This document shows positions 37,181 to 51,919 of a DNA stretch of 64,000 nt, piece after piece; within the stretch, counting starts at the first letter, position 1, and each line of letters opens with the position of its first letter. The stretch is from Amia ocellicauda (lineage: Eukaryota > Chordata > Actinopteri > Amiiformes > Amiidae), in assembly GCF_036373705.1 (NCBI RefSeq), contig NC_089868.1, forward strand, positions 17,590,520 through 17,654,519. Direction: 5' to 3'. The position numbers and the translations under genes were made by a program. Below the pieces are notes generated by a model. The model saw only the letters and a list, made by a program, of their open reading frames with translations, ran no database searches and had not been told where the DNA came from.

Positions 37181-37844
37181 CAAGATAATCGGTTTATCAC
37201 AATATTCAACTTCCCTATCCCAGTCATTTTAAGAAAGAGAAGTACAAAATATGAGGGATCTACTTCATGCTCGAACAGACAGTGAAACGGCAGACAGCGC
37301 AATAAATAAATACATTCCTAACTGATGTCAGTGTCTATTTTTTGTTTGGTTTATAATTCTGTCAGTTGCTGTGAAAGTAGTTCTAAAATACTCCAAGCTG
37401 CAGTTAAAAGAGTCTGGTACAGAAATATAAATAAGGAGAGCAGAAAGCTGGATGGACTCCAGAGCAAACACTGAATAACTAAATACAGGGAGCAAGTGTT
37501 CTGCTCTACACCGGTGAACCCTGCTTCTGGAAAGATCACAGACTTCAGATATACCTAAACGCTTGAATATTGATTTGTGGTTTCAGTTGAAGGGTTTCCT
37601 TTCCCTGAGAATTTTTTTTCAGACCTAATATGCTCCCGGAACTCACCTTGTTTCTCTCCACCCTTTAAACTAACTCGGGTGGAGTAACTGCTATGACTAT
37701 GATAATGTATTGTTTGACAGATGTCAAACTAAGCAAATGTATACAGCATATCCCATGTCAAACACCTCTGTATGGTGAAATGTATGTGACATTTCTCCAA
37801 TCCAAAAATATGTTTTAAATTGAATCCTCTCCAAACATTTAAAG

Positions 37845-38152
37845 CAGGGGTGTCAGACTGCAGTCCTGGGGGGTCGGCAGTGTCTGCTGGGTTTCATTCC
37901 AGCTCTGGAATCGTTAATTTGTCTAATTTAACAATTAATTGGATGAATTTAACAGGTCTCTCCAGAATCTGACATTTTCCGTAGGCTTAATGTTTCGAGT
38001 CATAAACAAAATGTAAGGTATCAGCTATAAAAATAAAATATGAACGTTTTAGATAAGCCTACTCCTAGGAAATAATGACATTAATTAATTAATGAGGGAA
38101 CAAAAACCAGCAGACACTGTGGCCCCCCCAGGACCGGAGTCTGACACCCCTG
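37845..38152. mobile_element. hAT-type MITE (non-autonomous DNA transposon), 308 bp
   Basis: The ends are inverted repeats beginning CAGGGGTGTCAGACT on the left and ending AGTCTGACACCCCTG on the right. The similarity continues inward through a CCTGGGGGG block and a CTGCTGG block. A perfect 8-bp target duplication, ATTTAAAG, flanks the element (37837-37844 and 38153-38160). Eight-base duplications and CAGGG-type ends are typical of the hAT superfamily. There is no transposase coding capacity. Confidence 0.88.
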
Positions 38153-41100
38153 ATTTAAAGGTATAGTCATGTCAGATGTCTATGTTTGAAGACTTCCAGC
38201 AATTCTGAAGTGGGCTTGCTGATCTATATTTGTTCAGTGTAGGTCACACCACAACTTCTCTTTTGATTATATTCATTCAGTCCTTGCTTTCATTTCCTTT
38301 TAGACATGTTCCCCCAATACGGTATATGTGCTTCATCATCACCTCGGATGTCTTATTCTTCCTCAAAACTGATATCTTTTAACAAGGTTTGATGCATCCA
38401 TACCTGAATGTCAGCCAGAGTACAGTGCACCAAAAAAACCCGAATTGAGCCAGCGGGGGGAAACCTCAGCATGGCGGGGTGGTATTTAATTAAAAACGTA
38501 CTCGGTCTTTGTCAGGGCGTGAAATAAGGACAGTATATCTGAAGTATTACGTGTATCTGAATTATCAGAATCACATGTGTGGCCATTTAGTCATACATGT
38601 CATACAGCAACCCTGTCTACTGTGCAAGTCTACCATTAGACCACACGGGAGTTTTCACCACTTCCTGTGTCAATACAGTTTTGTAAGTCGACCTGTAAAA
38701 GGGCGTCTGCTAATCAATAAATAATAATAATACGTAACTCAAATCACTTATATAAAAACATTGACAGCAGCCTTCCATCACAAACACTTCTGATTATGTC
38801 CAGAAAGTCAAGGCATGGTGCTGACTCAGTTTACCTCCATTGTGTTTAATCAGACAGAGTGTTCATTAGCAGGTGATTAAACCATAGTGGCTGGAGAGCC
38901 TGGAGCTGTTTGGCAACATCTGTAATGTCTCTTTCAATTATTGTTTTCTATCGAGCTAATGATCTAAATCAAACGCACTTTCTGTCTCTCTCTCAGTCAC
39001 ACACATTTGTGCACATATAGACTCCAGACTCCTCTTTCTTCTTTTTGTTTAAGCTTAATTATATTTGTTTCTTTTCCTTTCTTTTTCTTGGATGTAATTT
39101 AGGTAGATGATTGCCAAACTTCAGACACTACCAAAGCAGCTGGCCCAGACCAGTTATAAAGAAGAAAATGTGTATTATTCTCAGTTTTCATTAAAAATAA
39201 AAAAATAAAAAATAAAAACTATCTATCCAAATATGAATGGATTGCATTTTCAGTTTTATTTTATTTTTTGCCTCATAACAGGAAGGTGGGTCATATCAAA
39301 TAACTTCTTACAGTCAACCTGTTAATGTTAGTGCTAATAAGCATCAAATAAACCACGTCTAAACCATGATTTCCTTGTCTCATGTTATTTTACAATATTA
39401 ATACAACTTGTATACCTGCATGGCAACTTTATTAATGAAGACCACTCCTGGTTTATTATTTATGTTCCCTTTATTGTTCTATATTTTGCTTTTCTGTTTT
39501 GATTTTGGTTTCTGTGTTTTAACTAGGACACCGTGCTAAAAGGAGGTCAATGATCACAGAAGGCTTAATTTTAAAACTACATTATTTTATTGATATTTTC
39601 TCCATTCCTATAATATGGCATGAAATGACAAACAAACTAAAAGTTGCTTGTTAGGTTTTAGAGGGGAAACAAGTGTCCAAAACCTTTAATAAGAAAATAT
39701 GTGATACTAAATGTATCTCATGATCTTCTTTTTAACTGTAAAATGACATTTGGAATAGCACTGTGGTGGTAAGTGTGTAAACATGTCTAAAAATAAACAT
39801 TCTGTGAAGCCTATAAAGTTTGACCAATCGTCTTACTTGAGGTGATCAATTGTGCAATCTTCTTCAGCCCACGATTCGCCCACACAAATCAACAGGAAAG
39901 CCCACACCCTCACCTAGTTACCTTATATCCAGAGATGCAGACAATCAGCCTGTAGGAGGAAAGTGACCTCAGAGAGACGCACTTACAGACTCAGAATGAG
40001 CAGTTTGTGGTCAGAGTGCTACTGTTGGGGCGAACAAAATGTTTTCAAATGTCAGTGCTGAGTTCATCACGCAATTCGTGCCATAACTGTGACATGATCA
40101 TCAAAACAGGTGACACGTGACCCTTTGTTCAGATGCAATATTGGCGCCTCTTTCTATATACAAGCAAATAAGAAAACAACTTTAATATTTTTAACATATA
40201 GCAAAGTCATTATCCATTATCTCATAGCAGCATATACTGTGGTTAGTAAATATAAAAGCAGAAATAGAAATCTAAAATGGTGGCATAATATACATTATCT
40301 CTCATTTTGATGTACTTTTTTATTTTAAACTAAAAGGTTTGTCTTGTGGTGTCAGGATGAAAACTGTAAATGTGTTAATAAATGTCCATCTCTAATGTAC
40401 TTTATTGTTTAGATCTTGAGAATGTTAAAATTATTAGATTGTTCCTCTGAGCTGTGATCACAAAGCAAGATCTGCCACTAAAACAAAGTGTTAGTACTTA
40501 TTAATCATATTTGTTTATGTCGATTAGATTGTGGTTATGCTCTTGTTTACACTTGCATTTAATGACGGTTGTTCCAGTTCCAGTGAGCTCAGGTTCCAGA
40601 GAAATAACAGACCTGACCTATACTTAATAAACAGGAAACCACAGGAGTCCAAGTCCTGCTACCCTTTCACTCGTTTCACAAACCTGCTAGTGGAAATAGG
40701 TGACGCAGTTGCAGACAATGTTTCAGATATAGCTGAAACAAACAACTTTTTAACACAGCTGCAAGTATTGTAGTTATTGTAACAGAGATGCAGATGCATA
40801 AATGTGTTATGTTGTTGTCTCTGATGTCACTACAGCTAAGCTCTTTATAATCAGCCAGCAATCAAGGTTATTTAAGCAAATGCATGCCCCTTCCCCAGCC
40901 TTTGCATTTGGGACCAAAGTCCAGTAAAAATCCATAAAATAAACCCATTGATTCATTAAGATCTCTCACTGAATTTAATGTTTTTGTTTTTATTTAAATT
41001 ATTTATTAAACTGCATATTTATTGATTTTTTAATTAAACTGCATATTAAATCTACACAGTCATTCTTCTCAAACATCAACTAGTTTGTGGAGGTTTGTTA

Positions 41101-42835
41101 CTTTCACATTGAGTTGTATATATCCCTTATTGTTTGAATATCCCTTAAGACAAGGATGAAAACAACAGGAAAGCTATTGAATTATGTAAAGCAAAGAGGC
41201 GGGACTTGTAAGAACAGTGCTCATTTTAGTTTTGCACTAAAGTAGTTAATGACACTAAAGTTGAATGTATTAGCATGTGTTATCTGCCCAATAAGCACAA
41301 ACAACACAGCAACACTAAGGGAAATGAGGCCAATAAAGTTTTAACAGCTAAAGGGCTATATTCATCAATGGTTCCTGGCTTGTGAAAAGGAGATATTATC
41401 TGCTCAGATGTATAGTATTTTACTTAAGTGGTGCCTCCTGCTTGACTTCTCATTTATTTGTATTTTTTTATTTGTATTCATATGAGGGGGACCAAAGCGG
41501 CAATGGCCTGAAGCATTTCAATAGAAAAGTCTTCATCTTATTATCTGGGAAATTAATTTCCTGTCATTCCTCTGTAGTGAACGTTGTCCTTTCTATACAA
41601 AACAAACACGCATTCATTCTTTTGCCCTTAAGTGCCCGGTTCCAACAGGGAGCATTTAATCAAGCCCATCTTCTTTCTGAACCGCAGACCTCCTGAAGGA
41701 GAATATTTATAGCCATGAGATTTATACATTGTCCCCTTGTATTGTGCTTTTCTCCTTGGGTTCTAGGAATTACATGAAGCTTTGCGTGTCTGCTGTATCA
41801 CCGCTTGATAGCGCCAATTATAAGTAAAATAGAGCATTCCACTATGTATTTAAAAAGGTTGAAAAATCTGCCACCTCTCCTACCTCGTCTCCGTCTTGTG
41901 ATGTTATTTTGTCAGTTTTACCTGCACATAGCCGAAGCTCCCCCTTTGTCGCAACAACCATCCTAACAAAAGAAAAGAAGACCATTATAGATTGTAGTGA
42001 GTGGGGATTTGAGAAATTTGAACTGATTTGTGTTCTAAGGCTTTCAACATAGAGCTGTTCACTAAATAAGATTAAAAGCCAGAGTGGGTGCCAAACTAAT
42101 TGCAGACAGGTTATTTGAGGACAGCAAAGCAAATTTGCAGGCAGATCCACAGGACAGAAGTCTAATTGTAATGAATGACTGCAGCTAAAATATCAAGAGT
42201 AAGCAGACCGGGGCCGTTCCTGTTAGACAGTCTAACACAGTCTAAGGTCATTTCAATCAGTTTGGCCATATTGAAGGTCTGTAGAGAGAGCACTAAGTTA
42301 GGTTATGCTGATGAATTACCAATTCTCCTTTTTCCAGACTTCTCCTTCCTTTGATAATGAACATTGGACAGTTCTTGAAGTAGCCTGCAAATTAATATTT
42401 CATCATTAGATTATGGAATGAGGGCCTGTGCAATTAATGTGAAGAGAAATGCAAAGCTTCCAAGAAGTTTAGCTCATAATCCATCAGATGATTAAAAAAA
42501 GGCCATTTCATAAACTATAAAGGAAAGGAAAACATCAAGGAAGTGATAGGAAATCACTTTCGGTAAAACTCCAGAAAAATACATATTCCACTACAGTTAA
42601 ATGCAGTTTTAATACCGTTATCATGGATTAATGTAGCCAAATCTGACATAGGGACTCTGAGCCCTGATCTGTCATGTGTGCTTCCTTAAACTCCTGCCAA
42701 CCAGGCCTCTGTCTGACTGTCATCTGGGTGACTCAACTCACCCCACCAGAGTCTGTAGGCATACATACCAGACTGTCTGATGATATTTAAGAAGCTAAAT
42801 ATCATAATAATATCATAAAGTAATATATTAAGAAG

Positions 42836-42868
<33 letters not shown>

Positions 42869-45800
42869 TTTATAATATGGTGTCAGTGCATGTGTCCGTC
42901 AAACTGGCCAAATATAATCATGTGCAAATAAAATAATTCCTAAATCAAGATCATAGAGCTAATTTAATCAAATGGCTTCACATTCTTTTGAGTTACTTTA
43001 TTCTCAACCAAAATGGAGAGATTTAAGATACCGGCGTTGATCAAAATGAGAACAACGACATGAAGCAAGATCCACTATTCATTAAGGGGATTTTCTAACC
43101 TTGATTTGAATTTTAAAATCCTTTCTTCTTTGGGCTGATATGATGGAATGCAACAAAATGTCAAAATGTTATCTGAAGTCACATGTCAAGGTAACGTCAA
43201 TGCACCAAAAACCTACTCAGACATTTTAGGATTTAGTGAGGGAAATTAAGTGCTAATAACAAAAGCTCAAACCTTGGGGAAAAGAATGAGAACCTAAAAC
43301 ATCTAAAGATCTAATTGAAAAGTGTTATAGGATTCAGTGTGTTCTCTACATGATTGCACGCCAGTTCCTTGTATCTAACAAAAAGCGAGAATGATCTAAT
43401 GATCCCCGACCCTTTCTTTAGGTTGACATGGGAAACCTTTTCAAAAAGTGATGCAATCCTGGATATGACTCTTCGTCTGAAATGCACCCTTTGGGTCATG
43501 TTCATTTTTCACATGGCTGGGTTTTCTCTGTAGTAACTGTCAGTAACCGTTCTTTTTTATTTTTTGTACACCAAAAACATGAATTGGAGGGAAAATAGCA
43601 CTTTAGTTGTGAGGGTAGTGAGAGGTCATCTTTTCACTATACTCACAGCCCCATGCACAAAGTTATGTAACATGATTTTAGTTTTGTTTGTGGGAACATA
43701 ATCAAAATTGGAATTAAAAAAAATGTATTCAGATAAATAGCAAAACTAGTCAAAATATATGAGGATGTTGTCAGTGGCACAAGGAAATATTTTAGTTTTG
43801 TACCTGCCACTACACATCTCAGCCTAAACATACCTCAATCAGAAATGTTACATAAAGACACACCATCAAATATTATCTAAATATATATAAATATCTAAAT
43901 CTTTTGACTAAACTACGAAGCACAATAATGAGAATATCTCACAGAAACATCAGCATATTTCACAAGACGCAAGGTTTAATTAATGATCAGAATAACTATG
44001 TTAAACCACAGTATGTGTATTGTGGTTTATTTTAGTTTAATGCTGCATATATTAAGACACACTTACTAATTCAGAATGTAATCTCTCATTACATAACGCC
44101 TGCGGTTTTGCAGCATTCCACAAATCTGAGCCGTTGTGTCTCGTTCAGGGAAGTGTCTGAAAAATGTCTGTCAAGTTTACTATGAATATATTCACACAAC
44201 ATCCAAGCAGTAGTTTTGTGGCGTCATTTGGGTTGTTTTTGTTCTCAGGGTTCAAATAGTCTTATCTTTTCAAAGCAAAAAGATAAAGTGGGAAACGCAC
44301 ACGTAACTTCTGGTGCCCATTTTTATTTTCCCTGACAACCCATGCCCGCGCTCTTTTCAGTGACTGGCAGCAGTGTCTGTTATACCACTCTGGACTATAT
44401 AACTTTAAAAACAAAGGTATTTTATATGGCTAGAGCACTGCAACAGGCTTGACATCAGACATAAAGGAAGGAAGAGTGACACACCTACACCGCATGTAGG
44501 AATAGAGGGTAGACAGACAGACATAATGACTCAACCCATCCGGATTGGGGGTGCAACCACACACAAACTTGTCAAACTCAGGCTTGTATTGATCCACGGA
44601 AGTTAACAGAAAAGAGGTTACCAGGTTTCCAGAAACCAGTGACAAGCCACTTTTCCTGTAAAACACCACAGTGGCAATGAACAGAACATTATTTTCTGCC
44701 ATATATACATAAAGGGATGGAGCTTTTGTTTTAAATGTGGTGGGGATATGCAGTGAAACTGTGGGGGAGATTAATTGCCACACACACACACACACAAACA
44801 TACCCACACATATATCAGAATTAGAGTTGCGTTGTTCCACTTTTCTGTTATTGATTTAATTTTGAGACTGCAAGAATCTTCTCCATTTCTTTTCAAGCTG
44901 CTTTTAGGATTTCTACTGTTTCCATCATTTCCAGGTGTTTTTAAATTTTTCATCTACTTTTTGTCATATCCTTCTTTTGCAATCACATCTGGTATTCATT
45001 GAGACGCCTTCATTACTGCTGTCATCACTACTTATAGTAACTATAGATTTGTGTGTGTAATTCTTACACTCTTCTGATAATTGTTTCATCATTTTTCAGG
45101 GCAAGGATTTAATTTCTTCCTATTTGGAGACATTGCTTTGCATTTTTGATGTTTCCATAATTTTCAATGGTTTCCATAATTAGGTTGCTGTTTCTTTCTA
45201 ATATTTTAATTAACACAAGCAAGAAAACTGGACTTGTTTGTTTGAAATAGCTACTCAAAGAAGTATATATATTGTATGTTTTAGAACATCAGAAGTGGTA
45301 GCAATTGAATTGTGCAATTGAAACAGAAAAACAATATGACTCCTGCATGTAAGGCATGAATTGCTTGAACACTGTGAGCTCTGTGTACGAAAATGAATGC
45401 CAAGAGATAAGGGCATCCAATCCATTCTGGGAATCTTATTTTCAGTCCTCACAGGGGTAATTCAAGTGCATAGGCTCAGAAATGATATTCGAAATCAGTG
45501 TTAAGTAAGACAAGGCTGCTATTGCATCGCACTGCTCACTGTTTCTATTTATAATCCTTCTCAGACCTTCATGTTTTCTTTAAATGTGTGCTAATCCCAG
45601 ATTTTCTAGTAATGACCATCCCTCTGATTAATCCACACCAGTGGTTTCTAGATATTGTATTCTGGTTACTAATTTTAGAAAGTCTAATATCACAGACACA
45701 TGGATTTTGTCTTAATATTGTCTACAGTATTAGTGCATTCAGTTGTTCAGGTCAGAGAAAAATATTTGCCTCTTTCTATAAATATGTTTCACAAATAGAA

Positions 45801-48800
45801 GACAACAAATTCAGTTCAGCCCAGGGAACAGGTTAAACAAAAAATCAAAAAACAACTAATTTCCTGTGCAGCAAAATCGACAGTGATGGTGTTAAACTGA
45901 ACACGGAAGTTTTGCCGTTTGTAGTATATCCCCTCTCTGTTTAAGTGAAATGTGTCTACACAGCAGGTCTACTTAAGTCAATGTATAAGTTTAGAGTACA
46001 AAACACAATGATAGAAATACACTTAACACAAAAAAGCTGTCTGTCTTCAATTCTATATATAGAGTGAAAAGGAAATACCAGCCAGTCATGTAGTGAAGAC
46101 AATAAATAAAAGATTATTTTTTCCAGCGTCTGACACAATCACACCTATTGAAAGTGCAAAGGTGCACCACAGATAAGACGTGAGGACCCAGGGCGGTTCC
46201 TGGCCTTCTGTCATACAAGCAGCATCATGGCATGGTTGCCCCCAACAACTTACAACTGTCTCAGATAAAACACAAAGTGCCGGGGATTCCTCACAGACGC
46301 CAACACGGTGAACTTAGCAACTCGCCATAACAATCAAAAACAACACGCTGCTGTGACACACAACACCCACACGCTGACTACGCAATACTACTGCACTGTG
46401 CTGGCATCCTCACATCTGAACACTTTCTGTTACAGAGAGTCAAACCGTTTTCTCTACTCTTCAGACCAAAGATGATTTCCTGTTTTCAACTGAATCTTTT
46501 GCATACATGAACACTGACAGAGTGCATGTTGACAACGAGACACCTCTTTGTGACTTCCTAATGTATGTTTACATGGCCCCCGATAAAATTGCAGTAGTTA
46601 GGCCACCTGTTATGTAACATCTGTCCATTTTCACAAACAAAAAATACAATTCAGGCAAGATTGAAATGAAAGAAGTCTAGTTTGATTTTTGATTGATATT
46701 GCAATTATCGTGCTATTTCAGTTTTGCAAAGGTGACCACATCTTAAAGGTTTTGTTTCAAATGGTTTTGTTTACCACAGTGACAGCACTGGACACAGAGT
46801 TATAACTGGCTATAGTTATAAATGACTTCTGTAATGATCCCAGGAGAGCCTGCTTCCTGTCTGCAGTCCTAATGTAGTAACACAATATCAAGCTGGAAAA
46901 TCTATAAGTGATTCCTTCCCCTAGTTTTTCCAGTGAAATAAAAATGAAACCTGGCAGTCAAATGACAAGTAAATATAGAGGGTTAAGGATTATAATGAAG
47001 CAAATGAAGGTTATACACAAGACATGAGAATGGGATACATTTGGAAAGTTTACAAATAACTAAAGAAAAGTAGAATCACTGCTTTATTTTCTTCGTTTTG
47101 TATCCCATAGCAAAATAATGTATCAGTGTGCTTATTCAAATAGTATAATCTTTCTTAATGTACTTTCTTTCATCAGATAAATTCCCGTCAGACATAATTC
47201 TCACTAGCAGAATACATACAAATATTAAATGTGCATGCTACCTCAAACAACACCTAATTGTGTTCATGGTTTAAAGCAAAACCAAAACTAAAAGAAAAAG
47301 AAAGGTTCAAACAATCAAACAAACTGGACATAGATTTATGCATTAAATATTACAGCATGCCAAATATATATCTGAAAATAAATAAAGTGTTTGTTGTTGA
47401 GCAAATGAGAACAATGGATTGCATACTGCTGATATGCAAGAACAAAACATTATGAATATTGTATATATTTTTTTTTTAACGAATGTCATACAAAAGGCCA
47501 CTGCATTGTGAAAACAATAGATGGCTACAACTGGTTTCAAAGTGGCTTTGGGCTAAAATGCCCTGCTGCTCGAAGAGTGTGGCTGAACCTGAGAAACAAA
47601 CAGCCCCCTCCTGTTATTTAATGAAGTGTTAAGGACTAGGCCCATCTGACACCAAGGGCAACCGACAGATGGGCTTTTCTGGATGTGCCCTATCTTGACA
47701 GCTGCTTTGAGGTTAAGGGTCAAACATCTCCAGCTGGTGGGTCTGAGCGGCTGCCGGCTTCCTCTAACTTCATTAACTGTCCCTAAGAAAAGGGCCAAGA
47801 CTGGACTTGCATTATGCATGCCAGGGTTCGAGGAAGCAAAACAAGAGAGGGAGGATTCTCTGATCTTCAGCTGCTAGTACTATTAATTACATTATCTCTT
47901 GGAGTTTTTTTTTAAGCTGACAACTAGGTCCCATAATTTAGAAAGATTGTGAGGCCATAGTTTATTTAGCCAGTGCTAACATGTCTTTATAGCCTGGGCT
48001 TGTCTCAGGAGAAGCGTCCCTCTCTAAAAGGAATACAAGACATTCCACTGTCATTCTTATTTATTACAGAAACATGACATTTATATAATCATGATCACTT
48101 GTCAATTCATGGCATGACAAGAAAGGTGCTATTTATAAGAAATAGTCTTCCAAGGTTACATATTTTTGGGTTTAGGATCTGGATACTTTGAGAGCCTAAA
48201 AGCACAAATTATACAGTTCAGTGAATGACTTCCTCAATGCTAAATATACTTTTAAGATGATAGAACTATTTACCAACAGATTCAAGAACGAAGCACTGTA
48301 CAATCCTTAAATTATGTATGACATTTAAATCTGTACTCTGGCAAATGAAAAAAAGCATCTATAATTGTAGATTTCTTTAGACAACTTTGGATAAATCCCA
48401 CAAAACAGATCTGGGGAACACTCTGAAATTGTTATTCTTAGAAGAATGAAATGTCACTTTGTTCTTGGCAAAGGTAGCAGGTAGCAATCACCTTTATGCT
48501 TTTACTTTCTTTTCTTAAACAGAAAGCTGTATGATTATGAAAAGAGAAACAGAAACATTTTGAAGGATTCCCTCATATTAATGATTATGAACAAACTGTA
48601 TTCCACACAAAATGTATTAATACATTTAATAATTTTAAAAGATGCCTTATGTTGAATAGAGTTTAATACTACTGGTGTGAACTTAAGTTTTACTCTAGTA
48701 TCTATAAATATTGTAGACATAACTTTGTCTTCCAGAATATCCTGTTATGGCAAACCTGAAGGGTCATTTCAGGTGATCACAAATTTACATCTGGAGACAC

Positions 48801-50679
48801 AAATTGCCATTTCAAGCTGAAGTCTTATTTAAAAAAATGATGTATTGTGTTACATGCTGTTGTAGCTAAATGGTAACATCTAAAACGGGAATATAATTTT
48901 GAAATCATAGTATACAAAACACTGAGCCCAGACATGGAGAGAAAAGTATTAAAATAGCGAGTCTGGAATATTTTCAGCCTGAGGTCAGTGGCACATATAG
49001 GTTTCAGTATTCATGCCAAAACTGAATGACACTGAGAGTGTCTTTATTGACAAAATGCTAGTCACAACAATCAAGTCTTCATAGGAAGATGCACGAAACA
49101 GACTAAATAAAAGACTTAACATTAAACATTCATTGTTTTGACTAAACTGACAGAACTGAAGAAGTTAAGAGCAATGGTACTTTTGATTGCTTGGGTTTTC
49201 ACATGATCAGACTATATATACCATTATGGATTCATTTCATTGGATTTTAATTACAGCACTGGGAAACCCCCATGGATTGTAATAAGAAAACAAGTGTGTA
49301 TCCGGGGATAACCCTTTCAAACTGGCCTTTGACATCATATGGGGAGATTCCCCAGTGCTGTAAAACACTAACGAAAAACAGCTGCTTCTTAACCAAGGAA
49401 AGTAGAGGTTGATTCAAGCGAATCTTTGAATCTTATTTCTACAAATAGATTGTGCATAGCGAACGAGAAAGAACACACATTTATGAACTTAGAGGCCTAG
49501 ATTGTAATTGATTGCACGCAGCACTAAACCACATCTTGAGTGTTTGCTCGTGGCAAACATGACAAAGATAAGATATGAAAAAATACAACAGATCAAATTT
49601 ATTGACATCAATTGTAATGTCTAGTCAGACAGCTGTGAATATCAAAGGTACAAAAAAATGCTACAAATATACAACTATGGTCAATCAAATTATAACATTA
49701 TTGAACACACTTAGGTATCAGAAAAAATAAACAGACATTCAGATTTGCAGGATAAAAACTGAACACTGCTTCTGCTATGAGCTGCTCATTTACTTCTTCC
49801 AACACGGATTTTGAAAAATCTAGAAAGCAGATGACCGGGCTGTGTGGTGCTGACAGCAGCTGGGATTTTCTATAACGGAGGCTCTTTGTTGTTGCTGTTT
49901 GTAAGTAAAAAGGAATTTAAGTTATTCAACATCACAGGGGAAATTCCGGCAGCATATTGGACTAATCTGTCATTTACTCCTATACCGTGATATAGAAAAG
50001 CATGTAGAGTCTTGAAAAAAATAAAATTAAAATAACTAAAAATGTCAAAGTGTTTCTTAATGTACCCTAGTTTTAACATACAAATGAATTACATAAACTG
50101 TTTTTTATAAAATGCATTTTTCTTTGATAAATGTTTTGGGAAGTTTCACACCAGATGTATTCCGGTATTGGTCCATAACATTAAGAAACAAACAAACAAA
50201 ACACCTCACAGCATAATACTTTTTGGTTTTATACATTTCCATTTATATAAAAAGTATTATATCAAAAAATCCTACTTAAAAAAATAAATAAGGGAAATAA
50301 ATCCTTAACAATGTTCTGGACATCCCCAAGCAAAAAACCCTAATGATAAAATTCCTGACATTCAAGTGTGGCCTAAAACCAATTCAAGAGGAATCTGTTA
50401 ATTGCTGTTCTCTAAAACAAACAGCAGTCAACTCTTTTATGTTAATACCACTGCTTTTTGTATTATGGTTTAAACAGAAAAGTCTTTAAATTAATAATAA
50501 TAGTAATTAAAAAATAACTTTAAAAGCAAGCTATTGAGAGCTGAGTAATTTCAGATATTTTTATAATTAGGTAGTCCAGATAATCCTTTGTCTATTGTCT
50601 AATACAATACATCAATTTTAACAAAGATAGTTTTGGTATATGCTTGCCATTAACACATTTTGGCTTTTGTCAATACTTA

Positions 50680-50681
50680 AA

Positions 50682-50716
<35 letters not shown>
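50680..50716. repeat. poly-A plus (TA)n microsatellite
   Basis: A short A-run is followed by about 13 TA units. Confidence 0.9.
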
Positions 50717-50720
<4 letters not shown>

Positions 50721-50813
50721 ACTTAAATAAAACATTAAAAGTAAATCACACATTTGCCTGCCAGAATAATTTGGCTATTGTTATAGTTAAAATAATCCAT
50801 GCTATTTTATATA

Positions 50814-50852
50814 ATATTATTATTATTATTATTATTAATAATAATAATAACA
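50814..50852. repeat. (ATT)n followed by (AAT)n, a small inverted trinucleotide repeat
   Basis: An ATT run passes directly into an AATAATAATAA run, so the two halves are complementary and can form a hairpin. Confidence 0.85.
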
Positions 50853-51130
50853 ACACTTATTTTGTAAAAGCACATTTTCAATTTTTGTACTAATAAGATA
50901 TTGAAAAGTAGAATACTTCAGAATTACTACATGTAATGTTTATTCTAGAATTCTTGTGAAATTCCAGAGATTTTTATGCTAAACTGGATTCCAGTGGTTT
51001 TCTGCACCTCAGTTGAAAATGTACCAGTCCCTTTGTTTTTTAAAACTCACTTTGTTGTAACAAGACACCTACCGTTCAACTTCCCCCTTTAAATGCACGC
51101 ATGTACCATGATTTGCATGGTTTATTAGCC

Positions 51131-51162
<32 letters not shown>
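51131..51162. repeat. (ATT)n microsatellite
   Basis: About ten ATT units. Confidence 0.92.
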
Positions 51163-51164
<2 letters not shown>

Positions 51165-51919
51165 ATTAATCAGTAAACAAACTAATTTGTACATTAATAA
51201 GTATTACTTTGAACAATAGTTTTGCTCCCTGCCGAAGGTTTAGGTGTTACCTTATTATTATGCAGCTAAGAAAAATGTACTGAATTTTGTTTATATTATT
51301 CAGTGTGAATTATATAAAGCATATTTACGTAAAGGTTCCATTCAAAGTCTTCTTTCTCCCTTATGTTTTTCATGTTTAACTTTCTAATTTTGGCTTCTTG
51401 ACAAGAGCTTCCTGTTGTGTACCACTACATGCACATATGCGTGTTATTATTCCTGTGAAGTGAAATCAACGACTGGTCACACTTGATATCACTTCATATA
51501 CAAACACACTGAAATGTTAACTTGTAGCAACTGTGTTTTCTATCATCAGGCCAGTTCCTGTGGGCTCCAATGCCCTGTGCTGCACAGTGCTGGTACAAGA
51601 CAGCCCCACAGATTCTATATTTAGACAGATAAATAAAACCAGGAAATAAAAGAGCTAGCAAGCCATGTCCAGTTAACATGCATCCTCTTTAAACTTCATG
51701 GACACGCCACAACAACAGTGCCTTAACGAATTTCGAGACAGGTGCACAGAGCTTGTATTTGAATAAAGCGATTCAGTCAATTGAAAATGAGTTTCAGGGG
51801 CCCAGGCTGCAGGCTGGCGGTTTTGCATAGTCTCCTCTGATGGGCGAGCAGCAGTGCCCTTTTGTGCAAACAGAACCTGTCACCTCCTTTCTCCAGCGCT
51901 GAAGGAGAGGGTGACCCCT

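Larger units (their letters stand above)
38161..51919. other. gene-poor interval between the LRR chain and BTBD19
   Basis: About 13.8 kb that may contain the LRR gene promoter and first exon as well as the BTBD19 3' UTR. One minus-strand stretch near 41880-41960 starts MVVATKGELRLCA after a good pyrimidine-AG acceptor and could be an early exon, but it is unlinked. A TC run is near 42838-42856, AT/ATT repeats near 50690-51162. I see no other supported gene. Confidence 0.4.

Noticed and set aside
43311..43505. Basic minus-strand open stretch considered as an LRR-gene exon
   Set aside because: Splice borders are poor and no phase-compatible partner was found.
44430..44840. 136-codon open stretch on the minus strand
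   Set aside because: No splice context, no family resemblance, and part of its start derives from a CA repeat; consistent with chance.
47553..47877. Overlapping open stretches on both strands, GC-richer than surroundings
   Set aside because: No splice sites in frame and no family; possibly a conserved non-coding element, but that cannot be judged without alignment.
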